64,000 nt of DNA from Vicia villosa (taxonomy: Eukaryota; Streptophyta; Magnoliopsida; Fabales; Fabaceae). A program made the translations under genes and the position numbers. Below are positions 11,302-21,915 of this stretch, piece by piece. The stretch covers positions 42,044,766 through 42,108,765 of the forward strand of contig NC_081185.1 of assembly GCF_029867415.1 (NCBI RefSeq). The letters are read 5' to 3'. The notes beneath the pieces were generated by a model, which saw only the letters and a list, made by a program, of their open reading frames with translations, was not told the origin of the DNA and searched no databases. The stretch's first letter is position 1. The number at the start of each line of letters is the position of its first letter.

Positions 11302-12100
11302 TATAAGTGTTCAAAACCTTGGTTTTTCATCCAAACCAATGGTTGACCTGTTGCTGGTCCAGCCCCAATGAGGAATTAGGGATGCCAAATTCCCCCTCAA
11401 ACAAGAGAGGTCCTGCCTAACCTCTGTGTCATTTCATGTGATTGTTGCATATATATTTGTTTATTTTGTTTATTCTGTATCGGGAAAGGGCTTGATTCCC
11501 CCTTGTGGTGAGAAATCCTATACCCGGATTTGAGTGCAACATAAGATAGGATGGAGGATGTCTTCCCGGTGAAGACCCTCTAATCTTGGTTTCCAAGTCT
11601 ACTCTTGGGATTTGCCTGGCTGGTTGTGATTAACTGCGCCACTGCATTCCGAGACTGATTTGTACCAGGAGGACCTAGAAACACATTAACCCCACTTAAA
11701 GCCTTTTTTTTAGGACGTAGAGCGGTGATTACGGAAGTAATTGTCACGCAGATACTACACTCAGAGAAAACTCTCTTATAGATACCAATCAACGTATCTT
11801 TAAGGTTGAGCAAAAACTCTGAGACCCCTAGAACCCGTTCTACAGGTACAAAAATCCTTAACCTTAGTTTACCATTGGGGCGGAGATTGCGTTTGGACTT
11901 CATGACCACTATACCCTTCAACGCCATGTTTGTTTAAAACTCTTGTGTGTGCATTCATGCATTCATGCATCATTCATTAATAAACAACCAAAAACAAAAA
12001 AAAGAGTCTTTTTCGAGTCGTTTTTCAAGGAAACTAAATAACGAACGTTTTGAACTTCAGAGGAAGAGAGAAACGGAGAAAGGACTTAAGGATCTATATT
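11302..12100 (+). promoter_or_regulatory. Untranslated leader of Ogre-1 with a conserved hairpin at 11,513-11,531
   Basis: No plausible sense-strand protein. AAATCC (11,513-11,518) pairs with GGATTT (11,526-11,531) around TATACCC. Ogre-2 has the same hairpin with AGATCC/GGATCT at the same distance class from its primer-binding site. A second hairpin, GTCTTC/GAAGAC, is at 11,560-11,576. Position between primer site and first ORF fits a packaging or dimerisation signal, but that is inference. Confidence 0.6.
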
Positions 12101-13537
12101 ATGGATTACGGAAGAAAGAGAGCTAGGAAATACACCTTCAAGATTCCCCAGGTCGAGGAACTGGGAAAGCTCGGAAAACTGGTGGTCAACCCCCAGGCTT
12201 TCAAGGAGAAGTATGGAAAACTTCTGCCTTTGCTCAATACCAACATGGTGGATGGGATCCTTCCCACCTTGGTACAGTTTTACGATCCGACGTATCACTG
12301 CTTCACCTTTCCAGATTATCAGCTCATGCCTACGTTAGAGGAGTACTCTCGTCTGATTGAGATACCCGTGTACGCGCAAGATCCGTACTCCGGTTTGGAA
12401 AAGAATCCTGACGATATTATCATTGCTGCAACTACTCATTTGAACGTAGTCGACATCAGAACTCATATGGTGAGTAGAGGAGGAATTCAAGGATTGCCCT
12501 CCAAATTCCTGTTTGATCAAGCTCGGTACTTCGTCAGCATCCAAGATATGAGCGCTTTTGAGGAAGTCTTGGCTTTGCTTATCTACGGATTGTTTTTGTT
12601 CCCTAACATTAACGATTTCGTCGACATCAACGCAATTAAGATCTTCTTGATTGGAAATCCAGTTCCAACCTTGCTTGCGAATGCTTATCACTCTGTGCAT
12701 TCAAGAAACCTGCAGCGAGGAGGATTAATCACATGCTGCGTACCGTTGTTATACGAATGGTTCGTTTCACACCTGCCTAAGTCTAGCACTTTCTGGAACA
12801 TGAGGGATGGCCTTTACTGGTCACAGAAAATCATGTCTCTCACTCATACGGACATTGATTGGTGTAGTCCTGACAACGACGAAACCAAGATCATCTTCAG
12901 TTGCGGAAGTTTTCCCAACATACCCCTTATTGGAACTAAGGGAGGAATCAGTTACAATCCAGCTTTAGCCCGTCGTCAATACGGCTATCCCATGAAAAAT
13001 ATACCAAGTAACATCCAATTGGAGGGTCTGTTCTTCAAGAACATCGACGATCATGGCAACATGCTGAAGAAGGAAATTGTCCAAGCCTGGCGTCTTGTAC
13101 ACAGCAAAGGGAGAAGATTGTTAGGAAAACATCTTTGCATCTTTTTGGATCCTTACCTTCAATGGGTACGCGCCAGAGCATTCAAGCTCAGGATGCCATA
13201 TCAACATCAAGAACCTATTCCCCTAAGGGAACCAATTTACCTTTTCTCCACCGATGTTGAAAAACTGCAAGCGGCATTAAACAAGGTATGCCAAGAAAGG
13301 AATGCTTGGAGGAACAAGTATCGAATTGTCAACACAGAAAATGTTGAGATTCAAAACATCCTAAGAAGGAAGGATGAGTTACTTGAAGTGCTCGATCGAC
13401 AAGTGACACAAACGTCACTTTCTCATCATATCCCTCCTGCTTCCTGGATCATCGATCAGCTCACGTCAGAGAACGCTCAGCTCAAGAAACAGAAGAAGAT
13501 GTTAGAACGTGAAGTCGGCTCATCATCAAAGTTTTAG
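12101..13537 (+). CDS. Ogre-1 ORF1 protein (DUF7745-like, unknown function)
   Basis: Intact 478-residue ORF beginning at ATG 12,101 (MDYGRKRARKYTF). The frame is open about 50 bases upstream but has no ATG there. The same protein type is encoded at the same place in Ogre-2 (33,295-34,629). Shared blocks include YHCFTFPDYQLMPTLEEYS, LPSKFLFDQAR, FEEVLALLIYGL, INAIKIFLIGNPVPTLL, SHLPKS and the tail stretch before LQWVRARA. The last 100 residues look like a coiled coil. Ogre-type elements typically carry this extra ORF upstream of gag; its function is not established. The N-terminal KRARK cluster could be a nuclear or RNA-binding signal (inference). Retention of an open frame in a copy whose pol is broken fits recent insertion. 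Confidence 0.85.
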   Translation: MDYGRKRARKYTFKIPQVEELGKLGKLVVNPQAFKEKYGKLLPLLNTNMVDGILPTLVQFYDPTYHCFTFPDYQLMPTLEEYSRLIEIPVYAQDPYSGLEKNPDDIIIAATTHLNVVDIRTHMVSRGGIQGLPSKFLFDQARYFVSIQDMSAFEEVLALLIYGLFLFPNINDFVDINAIKIFLIGNPVPTLLANAYHSVHSRNLQRGGLITCCVPLLYEWFVSHLPKSSTFWNMRDGLYWSQKIMSLTHTDIDWCSPDNDETKIIFSCGSFPNIPLIGTKGGISYNPALARRQYGYPMKNIPSNIQLEGLFFKNIDDHGNMLKKEIVQAWRLVHSKGRRLLGKHLCIFLDPYLQWVRARAFKLRMPYQHQEPIPLREPIYLFSTDVEKLQAALNKVCQERNAWRNKYRIVNTENVEIQNILRRKDELLEVLDRQVTQTSLSHHIPPASWIIDQLTSENAQLKKQKKMLEREVGSSSKF

Positions 13538-13827
13538 AGTCCTTTCTCTCAGTTTCTCTGTATTTCCATTTTCAAAGTGTGTAAAAAACGGCGTTTTCGC
13601 TTAATTAATAAAAGTTTGATGTTTCATAACGTAATTATGGTGTTTCCTTGAAAAATAATAACTTAATTGCATATCATACATCGCTTTAGTCGTACGCACT
13701 GACACGAGAATTGTCGCGGATCTAATAGTCACTTTCTTTTCTCCAGAAAGAGAGGAGGAGAAAGAGGTGAACCAAGACTTTCAAGCTGTCTCATCCATAC
13801 AACACTCGTTCAAGTCGCAAGAAAAGA
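13538..13827 (+). other. ORF1-gag spacer of Ogre-1 with a splice-acceptor-like site
   Basis: No ORF of note. A pyrimidine-rich run ends in CAG at 13,744-13,746 (CTTTCTTTTCTCCAG), a good plant splice acceptor, 81 bp before the gag ATG. Ogre-2 has a comparable acceptor just before its second ORF. A spliced subgenomic RNA that starts translation at gag is a possible reading. Confidence 0.4.
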
Positions 13828-16800
13828 ATGGAAGACTTTGAGCAAGAGAATGAAGAACTCAGAGAAGAGATTAATACTCTCAAAGGTACTGTTGAAAGAC
13901 TCAATAGTATGGTAGAAGCCCTGGTAGTTGCACAGAATCGACCAACGCCAGAAGAACCACAAAGGACTGTGGTTTCCGAGATTGTTTCTACTCCTATTCC
14001 TCAGTATACCATGCCGCCTGATCGACCTTGGGGCATGCCGTATAACTTTACTCCAGAAGGGTACATACCCCCAGTTTCTGAAGTTCCAAGAGTCACCATG
14101 GATATGCGTCCACCGGAGGGTTACAAACCTCTGGAAATTGAAGTTCCAAGAGCAACGGCAATGGGTTTCACACAACAGAATGTTGAGATTCCAAGATCTG
14201 CTGTCATGGCTTCTCCACAGCCCATTATGCATACTTTTCCCCCGCAAGGCGGACAAGTATATCATCACGCTCCAAGTGAGGATGCTGGCGTGTATGAAAG
14301 ATTGGACGAGTTCCAGGAACAGTTTCTGCAAATGCAGAAGGAACTCAAGACTCTCCGAGGACAAGATCTATTTGGAAAGAATGCTGCAGACCTCTGTCTG
14401 GTTCCAAATGTTAAGATTCCTCACAAATTCAAAGTACCAGAATTCGAGAAGTACAAAGGGAATTCATGCCCACAAAGTCATCTTGTGATGTACGCTCGAA
14501 GAATGTCAACTCAGACCGATAATCAACAATTGCTCATTCATTATTTTCAAGACAGCCTGACTGGTGCTGCACTCAAATGGTACATGAACTTGGACAGTTC
14601 AGAGATTCGTACTTTTCGAGACCTCGGAGAGACCTTCGTCAAACAGTATAAGTACAATCTGGATATGGCTCCCGACAGAGATCAACTCCGGGCCATGACT
14701 CAAAAGGATAGAGAAAGCTTCAAGGAATACGCTCAGAGATGGCGTGAAGTTGCTGCTCAAATTTGTCCACCACTTGAAGAGAAAGAAATGACAAAAATCT
14801 ATCTCAAAACTTTGAGTCCATTTTACTACGGACGAATGGTTGCAAGTGCACCAAGTGACTTTACCGAGATGGTGAACATGGGTGTACGTTTAGAAGAAGC
14901 AGTTCGGGAAGGACGCTTGAACAAAGAACCAGAATCTTCTATTGGTCCAAGGAAGTATGGAAGTTCTTTCCAGAAGAAAAAGGATCAAGATGTCAGCAAT
15001 GTCTTGCACAAAATCAAGAAGAAATTCCAACCTCAAGTTGCAACAATAACTCCGGTTGTTAACTCAGCGCCAGCTTATCAACCTCAGGTCTCGCAACAAC
15101 AAACTCAACAAAGGTCGCAGCAACCTCAGCAGCAGGTTCGACCTCCAAATTACAACAATCAGGCTCCAAGGTATCCTGCCTTTGACCCCGTACCAATGCC
15201 GTATGCAGAATTGTTTCCAACATTACTGGCAAAAGGACTCATTCAGACAAGGAGTCCTCCAAATCCTACAAACAGTTCCTCACCATGGTATAAGGCTGAC
15301 CAATCTTGTCCCTATCATCAGGGGGCACCAGGTCACAATATTGAGAACTGTTTCCCTTTCAAGATTGACGTCCAACGATTAGTGAAAAGCGGAATGCTAT
15401 CCTTCAAAGATACTAATCCAAACGTCCAAGCAAATCCTTTGCCGCATCATAAAGAAGCTTCAGTAAATCTGATAGATCAACACCCCAACGTCATTCAAAT
15501 CTACGACATTCGTCAGATAGGGGAAAATCTTGTCAAGATGCACGCTAAACAAGCTGGGTACGGTCATGTACCACCTCACAACTACTTCACATGTGAAATT
15601 TGTCCAAAGAATAATCAAGGATGTGCCGTAGTTCAAGCTGCATTACAAGAACAAATGGACTTGGGATGGATTCAACATATCCGAGTCAGAACTGAGCATG
15701 ACATCAACATGGTTCAAGGATGTCCAGGAGAATACAAAATCTACAAAGTTGAAGACCTTGAAGGATCGGTAGTCAGGTTCCATAAGACTTTAAATGGACT
15801 TGCCTACTTTGGAACAGATTTCCACGCTTACAGTAGATGCGAAATCTGTCGAAGAAATTCACAAGGATGTTTGCGTGTTCGCAACGACATTCAAAAGCTG
15901 ATGGATGACAATACCATTACTGTTCTTGCCAACAGAGAAGATGACGAAGTCTTTACCGTATCTCCTCAAATTAATCAAGTTGAACCTATGCAAGTCAAGT
16001 ATGATAGCAGGAAGACAGCAGTCGCACCACTAGTCATCTACTTACCAGGTCCTGTACCGTATGAGTCCAGCAAGGCTATACCATACAAGTACAACGCTAC
16101 ATTCATTGAAAATGGTAAGGAAATACCATTACCGTCTGTTGTCAACATCGCTGATGTTAGTCGAGTCACCAGAAGTGGACGAGTCTTCAACAGAACAACA
16201 GAAAATGTGGAGAAACCTTCGGAGGAAGTACCACATAGGCAAGACAACCATCCGACCAATGCTGTTCAAGCGAAAGAAAATGATGAGATCTTGAAGTTAA
16301 TCCAGAGGAGTGAATACAACATTGTAGACCAATTACTACATACTCCATCTAGGATTTTTGTTATTTCCCTGCTATTGAGTTCTGAAGCTCATAGGGAAGC
16401 TCTACAGAAAGTTTTGGAACAAGCTTTCGTAGAACCAAGTGTTACAATAAGCCAATTCAACAACATCATTGCCAACATCTCCGCCGGAACTAACCTAAGT
16501 TTCTGTGACGAAGATCTTCCTGAAGAAGGAGTGGACCATAATCTTCCACTTCACATCTCAGTTGGCTGTATGGGTGATACACTCACAGGAGTCCTAATAG
16601 ACAATGGATCCTCTCTCAATGTCATGCCTAAATCAACATTATCAAGATTATCTTTCGAAGATTACCCTCTAAGAAAAAGTCATGTCATCGTCAAAGCATT
16701 TGATGGATCAAGGAAGTCAGTTTTCGGAGAAGTAGATCTTCCCATAACTATTGGACCTCAGACGTTCAAAATCACTTTCCAGGTTATGGACATTCCAGCA

Positions 16801-18029
16801 CAATACAGTTGTTTGCTAGGTCGCCCATGGATTCATGAGGCTGGGGCAATTACTTCAACACTTCATCAGAAACTGAAGTTCATAAGAAATGACAAATTGG
16901 TAACCGTATGTGGAGAACGAGCTCTGATCGTCAGCAACCTGTCATCATTCTCCGACATAGAACCAAAAGAAGTTGTTGGAACTAAATTCCAAGCACTTTC
17001 CTTGGACAAAGGAAAGGAGAAAGCAGCGTCTATCTCTTCATACAAAGATGCAATCCAAGTTGTAAAGGATGGCACTACTAGTGGTTGGGGGCACATTAAT
17101 ATTCCTACCAACAACAAGAACAGAACAGGAATTGGATTCTTTCCAACATCATCAAAAGCTATCCCAGGGATTGAGGTAGTTCTCCCAATTCAAGAAACTT
17201 TCTGCAGTAGAGGTTTTCTTCAACCTGTTCAACAAACAGTCAATACCATCGGTACGGAAAACACCGATGAAGAGGAATGGTTATCCTATCTTAACAAAGC
17301 AGGATACATCTTCCTACCAGAGTCTGATTCACCTTGCTGTTATCCGACTAAAGGATCTGAAAGTAAGACTCAACCAAGCAGTGATGAAGTTACTAACAGC
17401 TTCACCACCAGGAGTCATGGTTCATCAAAAGAAGTTCCTCCTATCCCTGAAGAGACTTGGGATACATTAGGAGAACCAAGCGGAAAATTCGACTACATGG
17501 TGAAATACTCCGCTCCTGAAAGTTCAAGAATCTCTCTTGAAGATATTGTTCCAACTGGATGGAACATTGATTATGAGTACCTCTCTCAGCCAAAAGAGAT
17601 GTATAACCCTTGCTATTCATCATCATCTACTGGTGAAATCATCATTGAGGATTATATCCCCAAGTCACCTTCCGAGGCTACGGATCTAGAGTTCACATAT
17701 CTAGTCAATGCCATCTTGGGAGAAGAGCAAGACCAAAATACAGAAGAGGATGATCTCGAAAGTGTCTCCGACAATGAGTCTCTCCATTCAGAAGATTGGA
17801 AGTTTCCTCAAAAGAAAAACCGACATACTCCACTTGGAAATGGGTATGCTCACACAGCTCAGTCTGCTGAAGTAGAAGAAGATCGTCTGAGTGTTGCAAA
17901 GACAGTGGTTGGTAAATCAAGACCTACCACAGGCCAGCTTAAGCCTAAGGTTCCAGATTACTTAGTGCACAATGGGGTTCGCCACTACTGGAGAGCTGTT
18001 GAAGTTTCAACTGCTGTTCGCACTCCTAA
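13828..18029 (+). CDS. Ogre-1 gag-protease exon
   Basis: ATG at 13,828 opens 1,401 codons up to TAG 18,031. N-terminal coiled coil (residues 1-35), a proline-rich stretch (60-150), then a Ty3-type capsid core (about 190-370, with ALKWYMNL and FKEYAQRWREVAAQI). A zinc-finger motif CPYHQGAPGHNIENC spans 494-508. Two similar C-x2-C-x6-C motifs (CEICPKNNQGC at 589, CEICRRNSQGC at 671) follow. The aspartic protease starts near 905, with the catalytic segment VLIDNGSSLNVMP (Asp925; N replaces the usual T or S, common in plant Tat elements) and LLGRPWIH. Gag forms the particle and packages RNA; protease matures it. The 1401-codon frame appears intact. The last coding bases before the intron are 18,028-18,029, and the predicted splice removes the stop codon. 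Confidence 0.88.
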
Positions 18030-18356
18030 GTAGGAACTTTCACCGTTATTTTGTCCTCTCACCATAGCCCAGGGTGAAGAGATGTTTCATAGGGCTTTGC
18101 ATTTTACTATTTCTTAGGAAAATGTCCCTCTTTGCTTCGCCCAAAGCAATAGAGTTTTGTTTTATAGGGTCTTTGTTTCAAGAAATGACTGTCCATAAAT
18201 AAAAATGTCATTCTGTTCCTTCGTTTAGTTTTCCTTTTTCTTTTTTCGGAAATTGGTAATCCTAAAAAACACCCTTAAAAAACATCAAAAATCTCATTAA
18301 CTGCATACACCGAGTCTTCCCTCGTTGTCTAAATAAAACTTATCACACATATGCAG
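18030..18356 (+). other. Predicted intron of Ogre-1 gag-pol, 327 nt
   Basis: Donor GTAGGA at 18,030 overlaps the gag-protease stop codon. Acceptor ATGCAG ends at 18,356 after a T/A-rich stretch. Joining 18,029 to 18,357 removes the stop and keeps the frame open for 12 codons into ATG 18,394 and on into the RT ORF. An intron between protease and RT is a known Ogre feature. Unspliced RNA would make gag-protease only; spliced RNA would make the full polyprotein. Confidence 0.8.
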
Positions 18357-19767
18357 ATTAATCATAAAATACCCCGTTGAAACGTGCGACCGTATGACTT
18401 CTCCAAGCTTTGAGTTTCCTGTATTCGAGGCAGAGGAAGAAGAAGACGAAGAAATATCAAAGGAAATTTCACGGTTACTTCAACAAAAGGAAGAGGCCAT
18501 TCAGCCATACAATGAGCCTCTAGAGATCATTAACCTTGGTTCCGATGGAAACAGAAAAGAGGTTAAGATTGGAGCTTCGCTCAGTTCAGAGATCAGAGAG
18601 AGTTTGATACAGCTACTCAAAGAATTCTCAGATGTCTTCGCTTGGTCTTATCAAGATATGCCAGGGTTGGATACCAGTATAGTGTAGCATCACTTGCCGT
18701 TAAAAGCAGAATGCCCTCCGGTCAAACAAAAATTAAGAAGAACTCATCCGGAGATGGCCATGAAAATCAAAGAGGAAGTTCAAAAGCAGATCAACGCAGG
18801 TTTCCTCGTCACTTCAGAATACCCTCAGTGGTTAGCTAACATTGTTCCCGTTCCTAAGAAAGACGGAAAAGTCCGCATGTGCGTCGACTACAGAGATTTG
18901 AACAAAGCTAGCCCTAAGGATGATTTTCCTTTACCACATATTGATATGTTGGTAGACAGTACAGCAAAATCCAAAGCTTTCTCGTTCATGGACGGATTTT
19001 CAGGATACAACCAAATCAAAATGGCACCTGAAGACATGGAAAAAACAGCTTTCATCACCCCCTGGGGCACGTTCTGCTACCGTGTTATGCCTTTTGGACT
19101 AAAGAACGCAGGGGCAACTTATCAAAGGGCCATGACTACACTTTTCCATGATATGATGCATAAGGAAGTGGAAGTCTATGTGGATGACATGATTGCCAAA
19201 TCAGAAAATGAAGAAGATCACATACAGAATCTGACAAAGTTATTTCAACGCTTACGGAAGTTTCAGCTTCGCCTGAACCCCAACAAGTGTACCTTTGGTG
19301 TCTATTCAGGAAAACTCCTTGGTTTCATTGTCAGCAAACGAGGAATTGAAGTAGATCCAGACAAAGTCAAGGCAATTCAAGAAATGCCTTCACCCAGAAC
19401 CGAGAAACAAGTTAGAGGATTTCTTGGACGTCTGAATTACATCTCGAGATTCATATATCTCATGACTGCAACTTGCGCTCCTATTTTCAAACTTCTACGG
19501 AAAAATCAAAGTTGCGTCTGGACAGACGATTGTCAGAAAGCTTTCGACAAAAAGGTTCGACCTCGCACAATCAAAGAAGGCGACCTTGTACTCAAAAAGA
19601 TTCAATCTTTTCTCACAGATTCGAGAGGGAAATGGACTCCCAATTATGACGGCCCCTACGTGGTCAAGAGAGCTTTCTCAGGAGGAGCCTTAATACTCAC
19701 GACTATGGATGGAGAAGAATTCACCCGTCCTGTGAACGTCGACGCAGTCAAGAAATACTTCGCCTAA
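18357..19767 (+). pseudogene. Ogre-1 RT exon fused to the integrase C-terminus
   Basis: After the intron the frame runs through an acidic linker, is broken by TAG at 18,685-18,687, and continues as a Ty3-type RT: VPVPKKDGKVRMCVDYRDLN, FSFMDGFSGYNQI, and the catalytic YVDDM at 19,177-19,191, with fingers, palm and thumb present. At about 19,548 the start of RNase H (CQKAFDKK) jumps in frame to the integrase C-terminal domain (GKWTPNYDGPYVVK, KKYFA end). RNase H and the integrase zinc and catalytic domains are missing, perhaps 2 kb judged from family size. AAA at the junction may be microhomology. The product could not integrate DNA. Apart from the amber codon the fused frame is open. Confidence 0.9.
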
Positions 19768-20796
19768 ATAATTAAAAGAACAGCTCGCTAAGTTGAAAAC
19801 TCGCAAAGAGCGGCTTAGGCAAAAAAGAGCGTCTCGGTGAATCGAAAACCCGAAAGGGCGATTCAGGCAAATATTAGAGACATAAAAAAAAATATATATT
19901 AATCAATCCCGGTAGACTTAAAACCCGAAAGGGGTAGTTTACGCAAAAGTTAGGGATATATGGCAAGTAACTGTGTTCAGGACACACTTGATCATTCAAA
20001 ATCCATAGCGGAGTATTCATCAGCAGTAGGTCATCTTCTACGAAGCACGAATACAGCGCAACTCGGAGTGGAAGGGAAAGATAACGGTCGTCACGTTTCA
20101 TCGTAGCCCTTTTCCCGAAAATTACCAATTTCCAACTTTGTAAATACTCCATGGAATCAAGCATTTGGCTGATTACCATTCCATATATAATAATTTGAGC
20201 CTTGTGCTTTTCCTTTGCAATCTAGTCTTATTCAGTTTCTTGAAATGCATTTTAAGTTTAAACAGTCATTTTCTTGAAACAAATGTTTTCATAAAATAAA
20301 AATGAATTTACTTGCAAAAATAAAGGTGAAATTTCTTTCTAAGGTTTACAAACAATAGGAAGAATGCAAACAGTTGCTCCGAGAACGGTTGAGACTCCGG
20401 GAACCAATATTTCCCCATGAGGTCGCTTTGCGAACATCTCCCGATGACGGATCTTCACTTCAATTCATATTACTCACTTCGGACAGCGGACAACTGATAA
20501 CCAGATATTCCCAACAGAGTTCGAACTACAAGAAGAGGACATCTTCTGATCAACAAGAATTTCAGTCGCATCTTAGGATTTTACATCCGCGACAATTCTG
20601 TTCACATTCACTTTACATTCTATCATTGTCATAATATTCATGCATACATTACATCATAATTGCATAGTCGAATCAGGCTTTGATCCTGTGAATGCCTAAG
20701 TCATTGAGGCATGAACTCAAGTTTCCCCTGCAAGTTCCGGAGAAACTTTTTCCTTCGAGACAACAGTTCATACACAAGGATCTCCCCAAGCAAGTC
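19768..20796 (+). other. Ogre-1 3' untranslated region, first part, with three GGCAAA-tailed hairpins
   Basis: Just after the stop codon, three hairpins follow one another: CTAAG/CTTAG (19,788-19,818), TGAATCG/CGATTCA (19,838-19,865) and GTAGACT/AGTTTAC with one G-U pair (19,912-19,942). Loops are AAAACCCGAAAGG-like and tails GGCAAA or CGCAAA, ending in GTTAGGGATAT. Ogre-2 has the same type at 36,718-36,797. The rest (19,970-20,796) has no convincing ORF. Confidence 0.65.
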
Positions 20797-21300
20797 AACA
20801 AATGGTTGTCTCCCTCAAGGAGATAGTTTGTTCACTTTTGGAATTCCTCAGCCGAGATTCTCCTGCAGAGCGACATTCAACAGTCTTCTTCAGATAAGAT
20901 AGTTTGCTTCGCATTTTGGAATTCCCTACAGGTTTGGTATTTCCCCAGCAAGGTCGAGAGATGCCACTTTTTCGTCAAAGAAAATAATTCAGAATCTCCC
21001 AGCAGATCGACAAAATGATTCCCCAGCAGAATCAGTGAATGGTAGTCTTCATCCAGAAGATAGTTCATGATCCCCAGCGGAGTCAACAAATGGTAGTCTT
21101 TCCCCCAAGGAAAGACAGTTTGTCTGTTAAATACTCAAGAAATCGACAAATGGCAGTTTCTTCAAACAGTTTGTCTGTTTCAGGGATGTTTAGTTCCCCA
21201 CAGAGTCGATAAATGGTAGTTTTCCCCTTAGGAAAACAGTTTGTTGATTCCCCAGGCACCAGTCGACGAATGGCAGTTTTCACCCCGAAAACAATTCGTC
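20797..21300 (+). repeat. Nested-hairpin repeat family in the Ogre-1 3' region, six clear copies
   Basis: Each copy has an outer stem, an AATGG spacer, an inner stem and a 4-5 nt loop. Copies: 20,797-20,832 (outer AACAAA/TTTGTT, inner TCTCC/GGAGA); 21,036-21,067 (TGAA/TTCA, TCTTC/GAAGA); 21,085-21,123 (ACAAA/TTTGT, TCTTTCC/GGAAAGA); 21,145-21,175 (GACAAA/TTTGTC, GTTT/AAAC); 21,208-21,245 (GATAAA/TTTGTT with G-U pairs, GTTTTCC/GGAAAAC); 21,265-21,300 (GACGAA/TTCGTC, GTTTTC/GAAAAC). CCCCAGCAGAGTC-like links separate them. Confidence 0.75.
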
Positions 21301-21386
21301 CGCCTTCAAACAAAGTCATTAGCCCCTCAAAAGAGCGCGGGCCCATATGACAATCTTTCAAAGATGCCAAGTCAAAAGGGGAGATG

Positions 21387-21915
21387 GTGAAGTTTCTTTA
21401 TTTACCGTCAAATGGTATCTCATCTCCAAGTGCTGATGAGAAGTTTGATGAGGAAACAACCTTTGAAGTTTCTTTATTACCATCAAATGGTATCTCATCT
21501 CCAAGTGCTGATGAGAAGTTTGATGAGGAAACAACCTTTGAAGTTTCTTTATTACCATCAAATGGTATCTCATCTCCAAGTGCTGATGAGAAGTTTGATG
21601 AGGAAACAACCTTTGAAGTTTCTTTATTACCATCAAATGGTATCTTACCTCCAAGTGCTGGTAAGAAGTTTGATGAGGAAACAAACCTTTGAAGTTTCTT
21701 TATTACCGTCAAATGGTATCTTACCTCCAAGTGCTGGTAAGAAGTTTGATGAGGAAACAACCTTTGAAGTTTCTTTATTACCGTCAAATGGTATCTTACC
21801 TCCAAGTGCTGGTAAGAAGTTTGATGAGGAAACAAACCCTTGAAGTTTCTTTATTACCATCAAATGGTATCTCATCTCCAAGTGCTGATGAGAAGTTTGG
21901 TGAGAAAACAAACCT
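21387..21915 (+). repeat. 75/76-bp tandem repeat, seven copies, with a covarying hairpin
   Basis: Units begin near 21,393, 21,469, 21,544, 21,619, 21,695, 21,770 and 21,846. Each has TCCAAGTGCT as loop, flanked either by TCTCATC/GATGAGA or by TCTTACC/GGTAAGA. The two stem types differ by two compensatory pairs. A second small stem ACCAT/ATGGT (or ACCGT, keeping a G-U pair) precedes it. Because 75 is a multiple of three, long ORFs run through the array in several frames; I regard them as artefacts. The array lies in the 3' untranslated region. Confidence 0.9.

Noticed and set aside
11580..11927. 115-aa minus-strand ORF in the Ogre-1 leader
   Set aside because: Antisense to a leader full of hairpins, no start context, no counterpart in Ogre-2.
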